This document shows positions 19,168-29,060 of a stretch of DNA of 64,000 nucleotides, piece after piece; the stretch's first letter is position 1; each line of letters begins with the position of its first letter. Source of the stretch: Desulfovibrio sp. GTDB lineage: Bacteria > Desulfobacterota > Desulfovibrionia > Desulfovibrionales > Desulfovibrionaceae. The position numbers and the translations under genes were made by a program. The DNA lies in contig JAQYWK010000005.1 in assembly GCA_030145055.1 (NCBI GenBank), positions 186,001-250,000 of the forward strand, given 5' to 3'. The notes beneath the pieces were generated by a model, which worked only from the letters and a program-made list of their open reading frames with translations, made no database searches and had not been told where the DNA came from.

Positions 19168-19809
19168 ATGTTTTCAGATGCATTAACCATGCTGAGTTTC
19201 GAAAGGCCAGCTCTAACTCTCACCGCACTGCTTCTTGATGAGAAAAGAACGTCCGCAGAGGGGGTTACGGTTCCCTCAGATATGGGGGGTTTAACTTTCA
19301 AGTCTATGGAATTGATTCAGGATCGCGGCAAAATGCCCGTGGTTATGATAGAGTTCTTGAACGAACAGAACCAATCCACGTGGAACTTTTCGTATTTCGG
19401 TCATATATCGCCATTAAAACTTAACTCCGTTAGCGTAGTATATGCTGACGGGACAACTGGCGGAAAAACAGACGAACTCACTTTTTCAGAGATGAATAAG
19501 TCCTATGGCAAGTCCGAAGCCGTTTACGTCGGGCCTGTAGATATAGGGTCCATTGATGTAAAACTTTTGTGTGGCAGTCTCTATTTATGGCGGTCATGCG
19601 TTGGGTTGCCAAAAGCTTGCGAAGAAGTCTTCGCTAAGTACTTTAGAAAAATGAAGCCTGTTTCAAGATATGAGTGGGAGCTGAGCGATTACTCGGTCAA
19701 CGGCGATGATGTCGTTGAGGAATGGAGTTGTGTTGTTCCTAGTGATGCTTACGGGGAAGGTGTTGTCGAAGTTACTGTTCAAAATGGGATTGTGATCAGT
19801 ATAATATAG
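19168..19809 (+). CDS. Hypothetical protein, 213 residues
   Basis: ATG 19168 has AAAAGGA eight bases upstream. A TTG at 19162 is less likely. There is no signal peptide. The sequence is mixed alpha/beta with several aromatic strands (TWNFSYFGHISP, YEWELSDYSV). Two cysteines lie close together in the middle (LLCGSLYLWRSCVG). I do not recognise a family. It stands alone, upstream of a perfect hairpin terminator shared with ettA on the other strand. Confidence 0.65.
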   Translation: MFSDALTMLSFERPALTLTALLLDEKRTSAEGVTVPSDMGGLTFKSMELIQDRGKMPVVMIEFLNEQNQSTWNFSYFGHISPLKLNSVSVVYADGTTGGKTDELTFSEMNKSYGKSEAVYVGPVDIGSIDVKLLCGSLYLWRSCVGLPKACEEVFAKYFRKMKPVSRYEWELSDYSVNGDDVVEEWSCVVPSDAYGEGVVEVTVQNGIVISII

Positions 19810-19870
19810 AGAAGCCGCGACACACATCACGACACATCTCGCGAAATATACCTCAAAATTATTATAAACT

Positions 19871-19919
19871 AAAAACGGCCCGCATGAATATTCATGCGGG
19901 CCATTTTTAGTTTTTTTAG
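19871..19919. terminator. Bidirectional terminator between convergent genes
   Basis: Two thirteen-base arms, GGCCCGCATGAAT (19877-19889) and ATTCATGCGGGCC (19890-19902), are perfectly complementary. An A-run lies on the left and a T-run on the right, so it can end the 19168 gene rightwards and ettA leftwards. The right T-run overlaps the last codons of ettA. Confidence 0.9.
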
Positions 19920-21598
19920 CGAGTCATTTTGCGGTACTTGATACGGTGAGGCTGGTCAGCGTCTTTACCAAGTCTTTTCTTCTTATCTTCTTCGTATTCG
20001 GAGTATGATCCTTCAAACCAGAATGTTGTTGAATCTCCTTCGAATGCTAGTATGTGTGTTGCTATGCGGTCAAGGAACCAACGATCATGACTGATACATA
20101 ATACACAGCCGCTGAAGTTGCTAAGTCCTTCTTCAAGCGAACGCATGGTGTTAACGTCAAGGTCATTTGTAGGTTCATCGAGCAGGAGTACGTTTCCGCC
20201 TTCCTGTAGCATTAGTGCTAGATGAACACGGCTGCGCTCACCACCGGAAAGAACAGAACATTTCTTCTGCTGCTCAGAACCAGTCAGGTTAAATTTACCA
20301 ACGTAGGCACGCGCATTAATTTCGCGTTCGCCAAGTTTGATGAATTCGTTGCCGCCGGAAATGACCTCGTAGACAGTCTTATCGCCATCAAGAGCGTCGC
20401 GGTGCTGATCGACATGCGTAACCTTAACGGTTTCACCAACGATCATTTCACCTGCGTCAGGTTCTTCAAGTTTTGCAATCATTTTAAAGAGCGTTGTTTT
20501 ACCCGCACCGTTAGGTCCGATAATACCGACAATTGCTCCCGCAGGAATGAGAAAACTTGAATCTTCGAGAAGCAGTTTGTCACCAGCAAGCTTACGTATG
20601 CCTACGGCTTCAATTACTTTCTTGCCAAGACGTGGTCCCGGTGGAATGTAAAGTTCAAGATCTTTTGCGCGCTCGTTAGAGTCCTGATTAGCAAGCTCTT
20701 CATATGCTTTAACACGGGCCTTACTTTTCGCGTGGCGTCCTTTTGGAGACATGCGAATCCATTCAAGCTCACTTGAGAGGGCTTTGATTCTTTTCGCGTC
20801 AGTCTTGGCTTCATTGGAGAGTCTCTTCTCTTTCTGCTCAAGCCATGAGGAGTAGTTGCCTTTCCATGGAATACCGCGACCTCTGTCCAGTTCCAGAATC
20901 CACCCAGCAACGTTGTCGAGGAAGTAACGATCATGGGTTACGGCAATGATTGTTCCTGCATAGTTCTGCAAATGTCTTTCAAGCCATGCAACAGATTCAG
21001 CATCAAGATGGTTAGTAGGCTCGTCAAGTAGCAGAATGTCAGGCTCTTGCAAAAGCAGACGACACATTGCTACGCGGCGTTTTTCACCACCGGATATGAC
21101 TGAAACGAGAGTGTCGCCCGGAGGACATCTGAGAGCGTCCATCGCCATTTCAAGTCTGGAGTCGAGGTCCCATGCACCTGCGGCGTCCATTTTTTCCTGA
21201 GCGGCGGCCTGCTTATCAAGCAGAGCGTCCATTTCTTCAGGTTCCATAGGTTCAGCGAATTTCTCATTGATGTCGTTGAAATTTTTGACGATAGCGAGAA
21301 CATCAGCAACGCCTTCTTCCACTACTTCGCGAACTGTGCGGCTTTCATCTACAAGCGGTTCCTGCTCGAGGAAGCCGATTGTGTAGCCTGGGGAGACGTG
21401 AGTTGAGCCTTCAAAGCTCTCATCTATGCCTGCTAAAATTTTAAGGAGTGAACTTTTACCTGAACCGTTAAGTCCTAGTACGCCGATTTTTGCTCCATAG
21501 AAATAAGAAAGGGAGATGTCTTTAAGAATCGGCTTTTTATCGTAATATTTGCTGACCCTGTTCATTGAATAAATGATTTTATCGGGTTCGGTGCTCAT
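19916..21598 (-). CDS. ettA: Energy-dependent translational throttle protein EttA (ABC-F)
   Basis: The 560-residue protein has two ABC ATPase domains and no membrane part. Domain one has Walker A GLNGSGKSS, signature SGGEKRRVAM and Walker B with LLLDEPTNHLDAESVAWLE. Domain two has GPNGAGKTT, LSGGERSRVHLAL and LLLDEPTNDLD. Between them lies a long basic linker (ELEWIRMSPKGRHAKSKARV), the EttA-type P-site tRNA interaction motif. Length and linker match EttA rather than Uup or resistance ABC-F proteins. EttA binds the ribosomal E site and gates the first peptide bond according to ATP/ADP level. AGAGGT precedes the ATG. Confidence 0.95.
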   Translation of the reverse strand: MSTEPDKIIYSMNRVSKYYDKKPILKDISLSYFYGAKIGVLGLNGSGKSSLLKILAGIDESFEGSTHVSPGYTIGFLEQEPLVDESRTVREVVEEGVADVLAIVKNFNDINEKFAEPMEPEEMDALLDKQAAAQEKMDAAGAWDLDSRLEMAMDALRCPPGDTLVSVISGGEKRRVAMCRLLLQEPDILLLDEPTNHLDAESVAWLERHLQNYAGTIIAVTHDRYFLDNVAGWILELDRGRGIPWKGNYSSWLEQKEKRLSNEAKTDAKRIKALSSELEWIRMSPKGRHAKSKARVKAYEELANQDSNERAKDLELYIPPGPRLGKKVIEAVGIRKLAGDKLLLEDSSFLIPAGAIVGIIGPNGAGKTTLFKMIAKLEEPDAGEMIVGETVKVTHVDQHRDALDGDKTVYEVISGGNEFIKLGEREINARAYVGKFNLTGSEQQKKCSVLSGGERSRVHLALMLQEGGNVLLLDEPTNDLDVNTMRSLEEGLSNFSGCVLCISHDRWFLDRIATHILAFEGDSTTFWFEGSYSEYEEDKKKRLGKDADQPHRIKYRKMTR

Positions 21599-21825
21599 TT
21601 TTTACCTCTTTATAATATGCGTTACGGGAGAACCATTGTATTTGGCAGAAAAACACACGACAGGCAATGGTTGATTGTAGCTGAAAATGTGTCTAATTTT
21701 TTTAGATTGTCGAATCAATATATTATACTTGAGCTTAAGCGTTGGTTTATGGTAGATTTAATTAATATTTTTTTTGAGTGTTGGTATTATTTAACAGAGC
21801 TTGATGTATAACAAAGAGGATCATG

Positions 21826-24141
21826 ATGATAAAAAGTATTAACACGGTTTTAAACATTATAGTTTTTGCTTTAATAGCAACGACTTTTACTGTTTGTATT
21901 TGGTGGGTAACAGGCAACACCTACGACTCTGTTTTTAAAGAGCAGAAAAATGCCATGATTTCGATGGTGGATGAATCCATGAGTGCCCTTGAGTTGTACG
22001 TAGGGCAGAGTTCTGATGTAACTCGCTTGCTTGCTAGTGATCCAAGCTCTGTTGATGCCCTCACAGGGGGCGATACTGCAAGGTCGGATGCTCTATTTAA
22101 ATCCTTGCTAGGAGCATCAAAGGATTATTGGGCTGCTTTCATTTTTGATACCAATGGAATAGTTGTCTCCGGGTTCAATGCTAATGGCAAGAACATGGCC
22201 GGAGCGGACAGATCTTCAAGAGAATACGTACAAAAAGTCCTTTCAGGTAAGGATTATTATGTTTCAAATAATGTGTTGAAATCTAAAAGCGGTGGCGGAA
22301 TTCTTATCTTCGCAATTGCTCACTCTATTCGCGACGCAAGCGGGAGAGTTATCGGTGGTGTGGGGGTTTTTCCAAAATGGGAAAGGTATACTTCTAGCTT
22401 CATTGATCCTTTCCGCATTGGTAAAGACGGGTATGGATTTATGCTGGACAGGAAAGGGCGTATTATTGCTCATGCTGTTAACAAAGATTTGTATTTAAAG
22501 GATCTTTCAGAATACGATTTCGTTAAAACCGCTCTTAATGAAAAGAACGGCGGAACTGCGTATGACTGGAATGGTCGTGCTAAATATATGGAATTTAAGA
22601 CTTTTCCTCAAACTGGATGGACCATGGTCGTAAGTGCTTATGAGGATGATTTGACCTCAGCGGCACTCCACCAGCGCAATGTTTTAATTGTCGCAGGAGT
22701 TGTTGTCGTTGTTTTGCTTAGTTTAATTATGGTCGTTTTGCTTAGAATTTTGGTCATTAAGCCGATTTCGCATATTCTCGAATTTTCTGGAGAAATTGCG
22801 GGTGGTAATCTCAAAGCTGAATTGGAAGGCACGTACAAATATGAATTTGAAGACCTTGCAGGAAAAATCAGCTTGATGGTTGATGAGCTTAAAGAGAAGC
22901 TTGGTTTCTCAGAAGGAGTTCTTAACGGACTGACTGTTCCTTGTGGGATTGTCGCACCTGACGGTAAAATGCTCTGGGTTAATAAACTGCTCTGTCAATT
23001 GATTGAGAGTGAGTATAGTCCTGAAAAGGCTGTCGGGCTTGGCGCCGGAGAATTCTTGGAACGCGATACAACGAAAGAGACCATGGCTCAGATTGCTATT
23101 CGGGAACGAGCAAAGAAAGAAGGGGAAATTGAGTACATAACGGCAACAGGGAACGAAAAAAACATTCAGATTTCGGCTACTCCGTTTTATGATATGGATA
23201 AGAATCTTCTAGGTTCGGTCACCGTCTGGATTGATATGACAGATATCAGGCAGCAGGCGTTAAAGATTGCAGCGCAGAACGAGAATATTACTCGTGCGGC
23301 TCTTGAGGCTGAGAAGATTTCTCAAAATCTTTCCAGTGCCGCAGAAGAGCTTTCTGCTCAGATTGAGCAGTCCAGCCGTGGCGCAGAAGAACAGCGTGAC
23401 AGAGTGGCAGAGACTTCTACCGCAATGGAAGAAATGAATGTTACCGTTCTGGAAGTTGCCCGCAATGCCGGAACTGCAGCTGAAGATGCTGATAGTGCCA
23501 AGGCCAAAGCTCAGAACGGTGAAAGTATTGTTCGCCGGGTGATTGAAGCTGTAGATGGTGTTAAATCTCAGGCTGATGGTCTTAAAGTCTCTATGGAAAG
23601 TCTTGGAGTAGAGGCGACAGAAATCGGTAATGTACTCAAAGTAATTAACGATATCGCGGATCAGACCAACTTACTGGCTCTTAACGCTGCAATTGAGGCT
23701 GCCAGAGCTGGTGAAGCTGGACGTGGGTTCGCTGTTGTAGCTGACGAAGTTCGTAAGCTAGCAGAGAGTACTATGGCGGCCACAAGTGAAGTCGGAAATG
23801 TGATTTCTAAAATACAGAATATGACGAAAGATAATATAAAGGCTACTGAGGATGCCGCTCAGTCAGCACATAGAAGTAGTGAACTGGCAAATGAGTCTGG
23901 GCAGACTTTAGAAGAAATAGTTAGTTTGGTTGAGAATGCCGCCGATCAGGTTAGAGGCATTGCTACCGCGGCTGAACAACAGTCTGCGACCAGTGAAGAA
24001 ATTAATAGGGCCACTGAGGATGTCAGTAGAATATCTATGGAAACATCACAGGTTCTCGAAGAAGCTGCAAAAGCGATTCAGGAAGTGGCATCAATGGCAT
24101 CCAAACTTAATTCAGTAATTGAAGATATTCAGTCTGATTAA
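21826..24141 (+). CDS. Methyl-accepting chemotaxis protein with Cache, HAMP and PAS domains
   Basis: The protein of about 771 residues has a transmembrane helix near 8-30, a double-Cache periplasmic sensor (35-280), a second helix (288-312), HAMP (313-365), a cytoplasmic PAS (about 370-480) and the signalling domain (510-765). The conserved tip is [20 protein letters not shown] and the following [16 protein letters not shown]. The PAS lets it sense a second, internal cue such as redox or a cofactor. The second of two adjacent ATG codons is chosen because AGAGGA lies five bases before it. The Cache domain is clearly related to that of the receptor at 13443. A terminator follows. Confidence 0.95.
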   Translation: MIKSINTVLNIIVFALIATTFTVCIWWVTGNTYDSVFKEQKNAMISMVDESMSALELYVGQSSDVTRLLASDPSSVDALTGGDTARSDALFKSLLGASKDYWAAFIFDTNGIVVSGFNANGKNMAGADRSSREYVQKVLSGKDYYVSNNVLKSKSGGGILIFAIAHSIRDASGRVIGGVGVFPKWERYTSSFIDPFRIGKDGYGFMLDRKGRIIAHAVNKDLYLKDLSEYDFVKTALNEKNGGTAYDWNGRAKYMEFKTFPQTGWTMVVSAYEDDLTSAALHQRNVLIVAGVVVVVLLSLIMVVLLRILVIKPISHILEFSGEIAGGNLKAELEGTYKYEFEDLAGKISLMVDELKEKLGFSEGVLNGLTVPCGIVAPDGKMLWVNKLLCQLIESEYSPEKAVGLGAGEFLERDTTKETMAQIAIRERAKKEGEIEYITATGNEKNIQISATPFYDMDKNLLGSVTVWIDMTDIRQQALKIAAQNENITRAALEAEKISQNLSSAAEELSAQIEQSSRGAEEQRDRVAETSTAMEEMNVTVLEVARNAGTAAEDADSAKAKAQNGESIVRRVIEAVDGVKSQADGLKVSMESLGVEATEIGNVLKVINDIADQTNLLALNAAIEAARAGEAGRGFAVVADEVRKLAESTMAATSEVGNVISKIQNMTKDNIKATEDAAQSAHRSSELANESGQTLEEIVSLVENAADQVRGIATAAEQQSATSEEINRATEDVSRISMETSQVLEEAAKAIQEVASMASKLNSVIEDIQSD

Positions 24142-24168
24142 TAGTTAATGCAAATTGTTTTGGGACGA

Positions 24169-24205
24169 GAAGGCCTTCCTGCTAATGCGGGGGGGCCTTC
24201 TTTTT
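24169..24205 (+). terminator. Rho-independent terminator after the PAS chemoreceptor gene
   Basis: GAAGGCC (24169-24175) and GGCCTTC (24194-24200) form the stem, with extra pairing possible between TTCCTGC and the G-run in the loop. Five T follow. Confidence 0.75.
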
Positions 24206-24270
24206 ATGTAAGCAATCCTTGCATCTAAATGACAGTCCGTATAAAATTAATAATTAACCGGAGAATTGTC

Positions 24271-24606
24271 ATGAAAGATAAGCAGAAAGTTGAACTAAAT
24301 AAAAAGATAAAAAATGAAATAGAAACTCTTAAGCGGACGGTTGAAGAGCTAAAGGAAACTATTGATCCGGTTGCGCCTGATGATGCTATCGGGAGACTCT
24401 CCCGGCTAGATACCATGCTAAATCAGGGGATAAATAAGTCCTCAATATCTCAATCTCTCGATAGAATAATGAAACTTGGAAATGCGCTGATTCGTATAGA
24501 TGAAGATCCTTTTTTCGGGGAATGTCAGGAGTGTGGAGAGCAGATTCCGTTTGCCCGCTTGATTGCTCTTCCTGAAAGCAGGTTTTGTGTGGACTGTGCG
24601 GAGTAA
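24271..24606 (+). CDS. DksA/TraR-family C4 zinc-finger protein
   Basis: The 111-residue protein starts at ATG 24271 with GGAG seven bases upstream. The N-terminal half is a charged coiled coil (about 1-60). The C-terminal part carries a CxxC-x17-CxxC zinc finger (CQECG to CVDC), as in DksA and TraR. DksA-like proteins enter the RNA polymerase secondary channel and adjust initiation, often with ppGpp. This one is shorter than full DksA and its coiled-coil tip does not show a clear acidic pair, so its exact activity is open. It precedes the antiporter gene on the same strand by about 70 bases. Confidence 0.85.
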   Translation: MKDKQKVELNKKIKNEIETLKRTVEELKETIDPVAPDDAIGRLSRLDTMLNQGINKSSISQSLDRIMKLGNALIRIDEDPFFGECQECGEQIPFARLIALPESRFCVDCAE

Positions 24607-24674
24607 ATCAGGGTCAGTAAATTTAAATGATCATGCTTCTTTGCCCATGGAATGTTGCATTGTAGGGAGTCGTC

Positions 24675-26642
24675 TTGGGAATTGCATCTGATCTTGTAAT
24701 ACTTATTCTTGCTGGCTTGCTTGGTGGTTTTGCGGCTAGATTGCTGCGTCAGCCATTGCTGCTGGGCTATATTATTGCCGGTGTTGTTGTTGGCCCATAC
24801 ACTGGAGGCGTAACAGTTTCAGATGTTAACGATGTCGAGCGTCTGGCTGAAATCGGCGTTGCCTTGCTTTTGTTTACCCTGGGTATTGAATTTTCGATTA
24901 AGGAACTTAAGCCCGTCAAATATATTGCTTTGATCGGGACTCCTCTACAGATCCTCTTCACTATGACTTTCGGGTGGGGAGTTGGGATGTTTATGGGGTG
25001 GAGTTCGCATCTTTCGCTATGGTTCGGGGCGTTTATTGCTCTTTCCAGTACTATGGTTGTTCTTAAAACTCTCGAGAGTCGCGGTTTGGTGGGAACTCTT
25101 TCCAGCCGTGTTATGATTGGCATGCTTGTTGTGCAGGATATTGTTGTTGTTCCTCTGCTCATAATTATGCCGCAAATAGGATCAACAACTTTCGGTTTAG
25201 AGGCTCTTGGGCTTGCAGGTTTAAAAACCATATTGTTTATAGCATCAATGTTTCTGCTAGGAACACGAGTTATTCCCGTTGTGATGAAGATTGTTGCAAG
25301 CTGGAACTCACGTGAAACCTTTATGCTGACCTGTTGTGCTATCGGGCTGGGTATTGGGTACGCGACCCATATGTTGGGGCTTTCGTTCGCTTTCGGAGCG
25401 TTTGTTGCTGGAATGGTGCTCAGTGAATCTAAGTACGCCTATCAGGCTTTAAGCGACATACTTCCGCTGCGGGATGTATTTAGTTTGATATTTTTCGCAT
25501 CGGTTGGGATGCTGATAGATCCGATTTATATCTGGGAGAATCTTGGAACAGTTCTTTTGCTGACCACTTTTGTGTTGATAGGTAAGGGGCTTATTTTCGG
25601 TGGAATTTCTTATGTTTTCAGATACCGAAATGTTATTCCGATTGCCCTTGGGTTCGGTATGTTTCAGATCGGAGAATTATCTTTCCTGTTGCTGCAACAA
25701 GGAGCTGATTCCGGCTCTTTCCCTAAAGAATACTTCCCGCTATTTATGGGGACTGGAATTCTTACCATGCTTCTGACTCCTATTCTGTCTTCTTTTACTT
25801 CGCCGCTCTATGCTTTCTGTAGGGCGCACAAAAGCGGGAATATTCTCCAGACGGTTAATATTCCCGAAGATGGGCTGGATCAACATGTAGTAATTCTGGG
25901 GGGCGGACGCTTTGGGGCATATGTTGCCGAGGTTTTGGACCGCATAGATATTCCGTATGTAGTTATTGAAAATAATGCCAATAAGGTCGAACTGGCTGTA
26001 AGTAACGGGCAGAGTATCATCTATGGAGATGGCGCGCAGGAAGTCGTGCTTAAAGCTGCGGAAGTTTCACGCGCACGCATGGTGCTCATGACTATTCCTT
26101 CGATAAATGGATCTGGTGCAGTGGTTGATAAGTTAAGGCAGTTAGCCCCCGGTGCGCCGATCGTTGCTCTTTCGCGAAATCCAGAACACTTGGATGTTTT
26201 AAATGATCTGGGCGTGCACAATATTATTATGCCTGAATTTGAAAGCAGTCTTGAGATGATTCGCCAGATTTTGCGTCATTTCAGTCTGCCAGCCACAGAA
26301 GTACAAAATGTAATGGATTCCATGCGTAGAGATAGGTATACAACCGATGTTGAGCGGGAACGTCCAGAGCATGAGCTGCTATCCAGTTTAAGAGCTGCTA
26401 CGGAGTCTATCGCTTTGAACTGGGTTAAGGTTGAAACTGGAGCGCCACTTGTGGGTAACTCGCTTGCAGGAAGCCGCATTAGGTCCGTTACTGGAGTTTC
26501 TGTTGCCGGAGTTCTGCGTGATGGTAAGTTTAGTATTAATCCAGACGGTGACTTTGAATTTTTTGACGGTGATTTTGTTGGGGTTCTTGGTTCAAAAGGG
26601 AATGTTAGTAAATTCAGAAAGCTGGCGTCAGTCGATGATTAG
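24675..26642 (+). CDS. Kef-type monovalent cation:proton antiporter with TrkA-N and TrkA-C domains
   Basis: This 655-residue CPA2-family protein starts at TTG with GGGAG five bases upstream. Residues 1-380 form about 12-13 membrane helices, opening GGFAARLLRQPLLLGYIIAG. The cytoplasmic part begins with a Rossmann TrkA-N domain (HVVILGGGRFGAYVAEVL, about 405-520) and ends with a TrkA-C domain (575-655). It probably exchanges K+ or Na+ for H+ under control of NAD(H) or a similar ligand. It looks like YbaL/KefB, but there is no KefF/KefG-type ancillary gene nearby. Confidence 0.92.
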   Translation: MGIASDLVILILAGLLGGFAARLLRQPLLLGYIIAGVVVGPYTGGVTVSDVNDVERLAEIGVALLLFTLGIEFSIKELKPVKYIALIGTPLQILFTMTFGWGVGMFMGWSSHLSLWFGAFIALSSTMVVLKTLESRGLVGTLSSRVMIGMLVVQDIVVVPLLIIMPQIGSTTFGLEALGLAGLKTILFIASMFLLGTRVIPVVMKIVASWNSRETFMLTCCAIGLGIGYATHMLGLSFAFGAFVAGMVLSESKYAYQALSDILPLRDVFSLIFFASVGMLIDPIYIWENLGTVLLLTTFVLIGKGLIFGGISYVFRYRNVIPIALGFGMFQIGELSFLLLQQGADSGSFPKEYFPLFMGTGILTMLLTPILSSFTSPLYAFCRAHKSGNILQTVNIPEDGLDQHVVILGGGRFGAYVAEVLDRIDIPYVVIENNANKVELAVSNGQSIIYGDGAQEVVLKAAEVSRARMVLMTIPSINGSGAVVDKLRQLAPGAPIVALSRNPEHLDVLNDLGVHNIIMPEFESSLEMIRQILRHFSLPATEVQNVMDSMRRDRYTTDVERERPEHELLSSLRAATESIALNWVKVETGAPLVGNSLAGSRIRSVTGVSVAGVLRDGKFSINPDGDFEFFDGDFVGVLGSKGNVSKFRKLASVDD

Positions 26643-26693
26643 AGGTTTTTGCCTGCGGTCAGAGATATAGATAGCACATTAAACAGGAGATCT

Positions 26694-27482
26694 ATGAGTT
26701 TGTTGCGGAAAATTATATTGACACTTTTAGTCGGACTTAGTGTGACATTTTTTATGGGATGTGCGGTGATAAGCATTCCCACTCCTACGGGGATGCATGA
26801 TAGCCCTAAGGCTGGAGCTCCCGCAGATGAAGTATTGTCTTTTTTTGAAGGAGTCCCATACCGTGCTGATGGAGCCATAAACAGATCTGGAGAATTCACT
26901 CTCTTTGCTGACCAGCAGGCACGATTTAAATCACCGGGACTTAACTGTAGCGGATTTACAGTTGCTGGTTCCAGATATTTTTTTGAACGCGATTACGCTT
27001 TGGACGATGTGAATATTGATCGTCTCGCAGATAGTGGCCCTGACGCTGTGCGGGGTGAGGATTGGGATTTTGGATTCGATGTTATTTTAAATCTGACCGA
27101 AGGAATGAAGCGTAAAGTGATGCTTCCGTTTGGCCAGAAAACTAAAATTGTTGATGGCGACGGTGCTAGTCTTCGCGGCTTTGGGCTTCACGATATCAAG
27201 GCTTGGAATGATGTCATTTCCCAAATGACCGTTGGGAATGTTTATCTGTTCTCCATGAGCAAGCATGTAAAATTTAAAAAATATACAATTCTTCACCACC
27301 ATGTGGGGCTTATTATTCCAGAGAAAGATGGTCGCATCTGGTTGTGTCATGCTACGACCAAAGGTGGAGTTAATAAAGTTGATATTACGTCCTCCAAAAA
27401 CCTGAAACGTATTGTAGACGCTAATCCGGAAAACAGTTTAGGAAAACGGATGATTCTAATTGTAGAGGCTCCGTTGAAGTAG
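26694..27482 (+). CDS. Lipoprotein with NlpC/P60-like Cys/His motifs
   Basis: The 262-residue protein starts at ATG 26694 with AGGAG five bases upstream. A lipoprotein signal ends in FFMGC (Cys23). The mature part has LNCSGF with Cys85, placed like the nucleophile of NlpC/P60 cysteine peptidases (usual form DCSGF). LHHHVGLII near 200-202 sits where the catalytic His would be. A DFGFDVILNLTEG segment lies between them. I infer a papain-like fold, perhaps a cell-wall or amide hydrolase at the envelope, but I cannot assign a named family. It follows the antiporter by about 50 bases and may be co-transcribed. Confidence 0.7.
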   Translation: MSLLRKIILTLLVGLSVTFFMGCAVISIPTPTGMHDSPKAGAPADEVLSFFEGVPYRADGAINRSGEFTLFADQQARFKSPGLNCSGFTVAGSRYFFERDYALDDVNIDRLADSGPDAVRGEDWDFGFDVILNLTEGMKRKVMLPFGQKTKIVDGDGASLRGFGLHDIKAWNDVISQMTVGNVYLFSMSKHVKFKKYTILHHHVGLIIPEKDGRIWLCHATTKGGVNKVDITSSKNLKRIVDANPENSLGKRMILIVEAPLK

Positions 27483-27523
27483 GGCTATAGGTTTATCGTT
27501 AAATAATTTAGGGGACAGGTTGT

Positions 27524-28354
27524 ATGTTCGCTGAGAATGTTGTATTTGCGTTGGGTTTGACTTTGTTCGCAGGACTTGCCACTGGGATAGGCTCTGCTTT
27601 GGCCTTTTTTGCCAAAAAAACTAACACCCGCTTTCTTTCCGTATCCTTAGGGTTTTCGGCTGGAGTTATGGTCTACGTTTCCTTTATGGAGATCATGGTT
27701 AAAGCAAAGGATGCTTTGCAGGCTGACCTTGGGTATGTTGCGGGAACTTGGGCGGCGGTGGGGGCTTTCTTTGGTGGTATTTTGTTCATTGCACTGATCG
27801 ATAAGCTTGTACCCAGCTATGAAAATCCTCATGAAATGCATCGTATTGAAGAAATGAATACGGATTTAAGTGTAGATGATCCTTTTGCCGGAAAGAGTAA
27901 GGCTAAGCTTCTCCGCATGGGAACCATGACGGCTCTTGCGATCGGGATTCATAACTTTCCGGAAGGGCTTGCTACTTTTACCGCAGCGCTTAAAGATCCT
28001 AGCTTGGGCATTGCGATTGCCGTGGCAATCGCGATTCATAATATTCCAGAAGGTATCGCTGTTTCGGTCCCAATTTATCATGCCACTGGAAGTAAGAAGA
28101 AGGCCTTTATTTACTCATTTCTGTCTGGTCTAGCAGAGCCGGTAGGGGCGTTGCTTGGATATTTCTTACTCATGCCCTTTATGTCGGATACAGTTTTCGG
28201 AGTGATTTTCGCGGGCGTGGCAGGGATCATGGTATTCATCTCGTTTGATGAGCTATTGCCCGCCGCCGAAGAGTATGGAGAGCACCATCTGTCTATTTAT
28301 GGACTTATTGCCGGAATGGCGGTGATGGCGCTTTCTCTGCTTCTTTTCATATAA
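27524..28354 (+). CDS. zupT: ZIP-family zinc/divalent metal transporter ZupT
   Basis: The 276-residue protein has about eight membrane helices. The two metal-binding helices are clear: [10 protein letters not shown] and [12 protein letters not shown], the paired HNxPEG signature of ZupT-like transporters. The cytoplasmic loop between helices three and four is short and has few His residues. It should import zinc and perhaps iron or manganese. It lies on the plus strand between the lipoprotein and the flavin reductase. No Zur box is evident upstream. Confidence 0.93.
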   Translation: MFAENVVFALGLTLFAGLATGIGSALAFFAKKTNTRFLSVSLGFSAGVMVYVSFMEIMVKAKDALQADLGYVAGTWAAVGAFFGGILFIALIDKLVPSYENPHEMHRIEEMNTDLSVDDPFAGKSKAKLLRMGTMTALAIGIHNFPEGLATFTAALKDPSLGIAIAVAIAIHNIPEGIAVSVPIYHATGSKKKAFIYSFLSGLAEPVGALLGYFLLMPFMSDTVFGVIFAGVAGIMVFISFDELLPAAEEYGEHHLSIYGLIAGMAVMALSLLLFI

Positions 28355-28432
28355 AAAGGCGCTATTTTAAAGTTACTAGATATTTGTTGGTATACTATAT
28401 TTGATTAAATTATTTAGTTCTAAGGAGATATG

Positions 28433-28993
28433 ATGGAAAAAATTAATATCGGAGTTCAGGGTTTTACCCTGCCAATGCCTCAGACTATTCTGGGCTGTAA
28501 ACACGAAGGGCGTAATAATTTTATGGCGCTGGCTTGGGTTTCAAGGGTTAATTATAATCCTGCGTTGATTATGATTTCTGTAGGAAAAAAACACTTTTCA
28601 AATGTGGCTATAAAAGAGACAGGTGAGTTTAGCGTTAATATACCATCTATTGATATGATTGAAATCACAGATTTTGTTGGTCTCGTTTCTGGAAGTAAGC
28701 TGGATAAATCAAAGTTGTTTGAAGTGGATAAGGGCGAGCTTGAAAACGCTCCGATTATTAGTAGTTGTCCTGTTGGAATGGAATGTAAGGTTTACGATAC
28801 TGTCGAACTTCCTAATGACACTCTTTTTGTTGGAGAAGTTGTTGCCACATGGTGCAGAGAGGACGTTTTAACAGACGACATTCCAGATGTTAAAAAGGTC
28901 AACCCATTCACTCTTACAATGCCGGATAATCGTTACTGGGCTGTTGGCGAGTGTGTCGGCAGAGCGTGGCATGACGGTAAGAAATTAAAGTAA
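28433..28993 (+). CDS. Flavin reductase-like FMN-binding protein (flavoredoxin type)
   Basis: The 186-residue protein starts at the second of two adjacent ATG codons, five bases after AAGGAG. It fits the flavin reductase split-barrel family: MPQTILGCKHEGRNNFM near the N-terminus, a SVGKKHFSNVAIKETGEFSVN segment, and a C-terminal aromatic YWAVGECVGRAW. Members bind FMN and transfer electrons from NAD(P)H or reduced carriers. In Desulfovibrio, flavoredoxin belongs to this group, and a direct assignment would need comparison. A strong bidirectional terminator follows. Confidence 0.85.
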   Translation: MEKINIGVQGFTLPMPQTILGCKHEGRNNFMALAWVSRVNYNPALIMISVGKKHFSNVAIKETGEFSVNIPSIDMIEITDFVGLVSGSKLDKSKLFEVDKGELENAPIISSCPVGMECKVYDTVELPNDTLFVGEVVATWCREDVLTDDIPDVKKVNPFTLTMPDNRYWAVGECVGRAWHDGKKLK

Positions 28994-29031
28994 AAATACC
29001 CCTGAAACATAAGTTTCAGGGGTATTTTTTT
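28994..29031. terminator. Bidirectional terminator
   Basis: TACCCCTGAAAC (28997-29008) and GTTTCAGGGGTA (29013-29024) close an ATAA loop. Five A precede and seven T follow, so it can serve the flavin reductase and the convergent chemoreceptor. Confidence 0.92.
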
Positions 29032-29060
29032 GATCTTTGATTTGTGTTGTAAAGAGGGGA

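Noticed and set aside
24767-25231. Open frame of 154 codons antisense to the antiporter gene.
   Set aside because: It lies opposite a clearly conserved transporter. Its residue content is low-complexity and it has no ribosome binding site.
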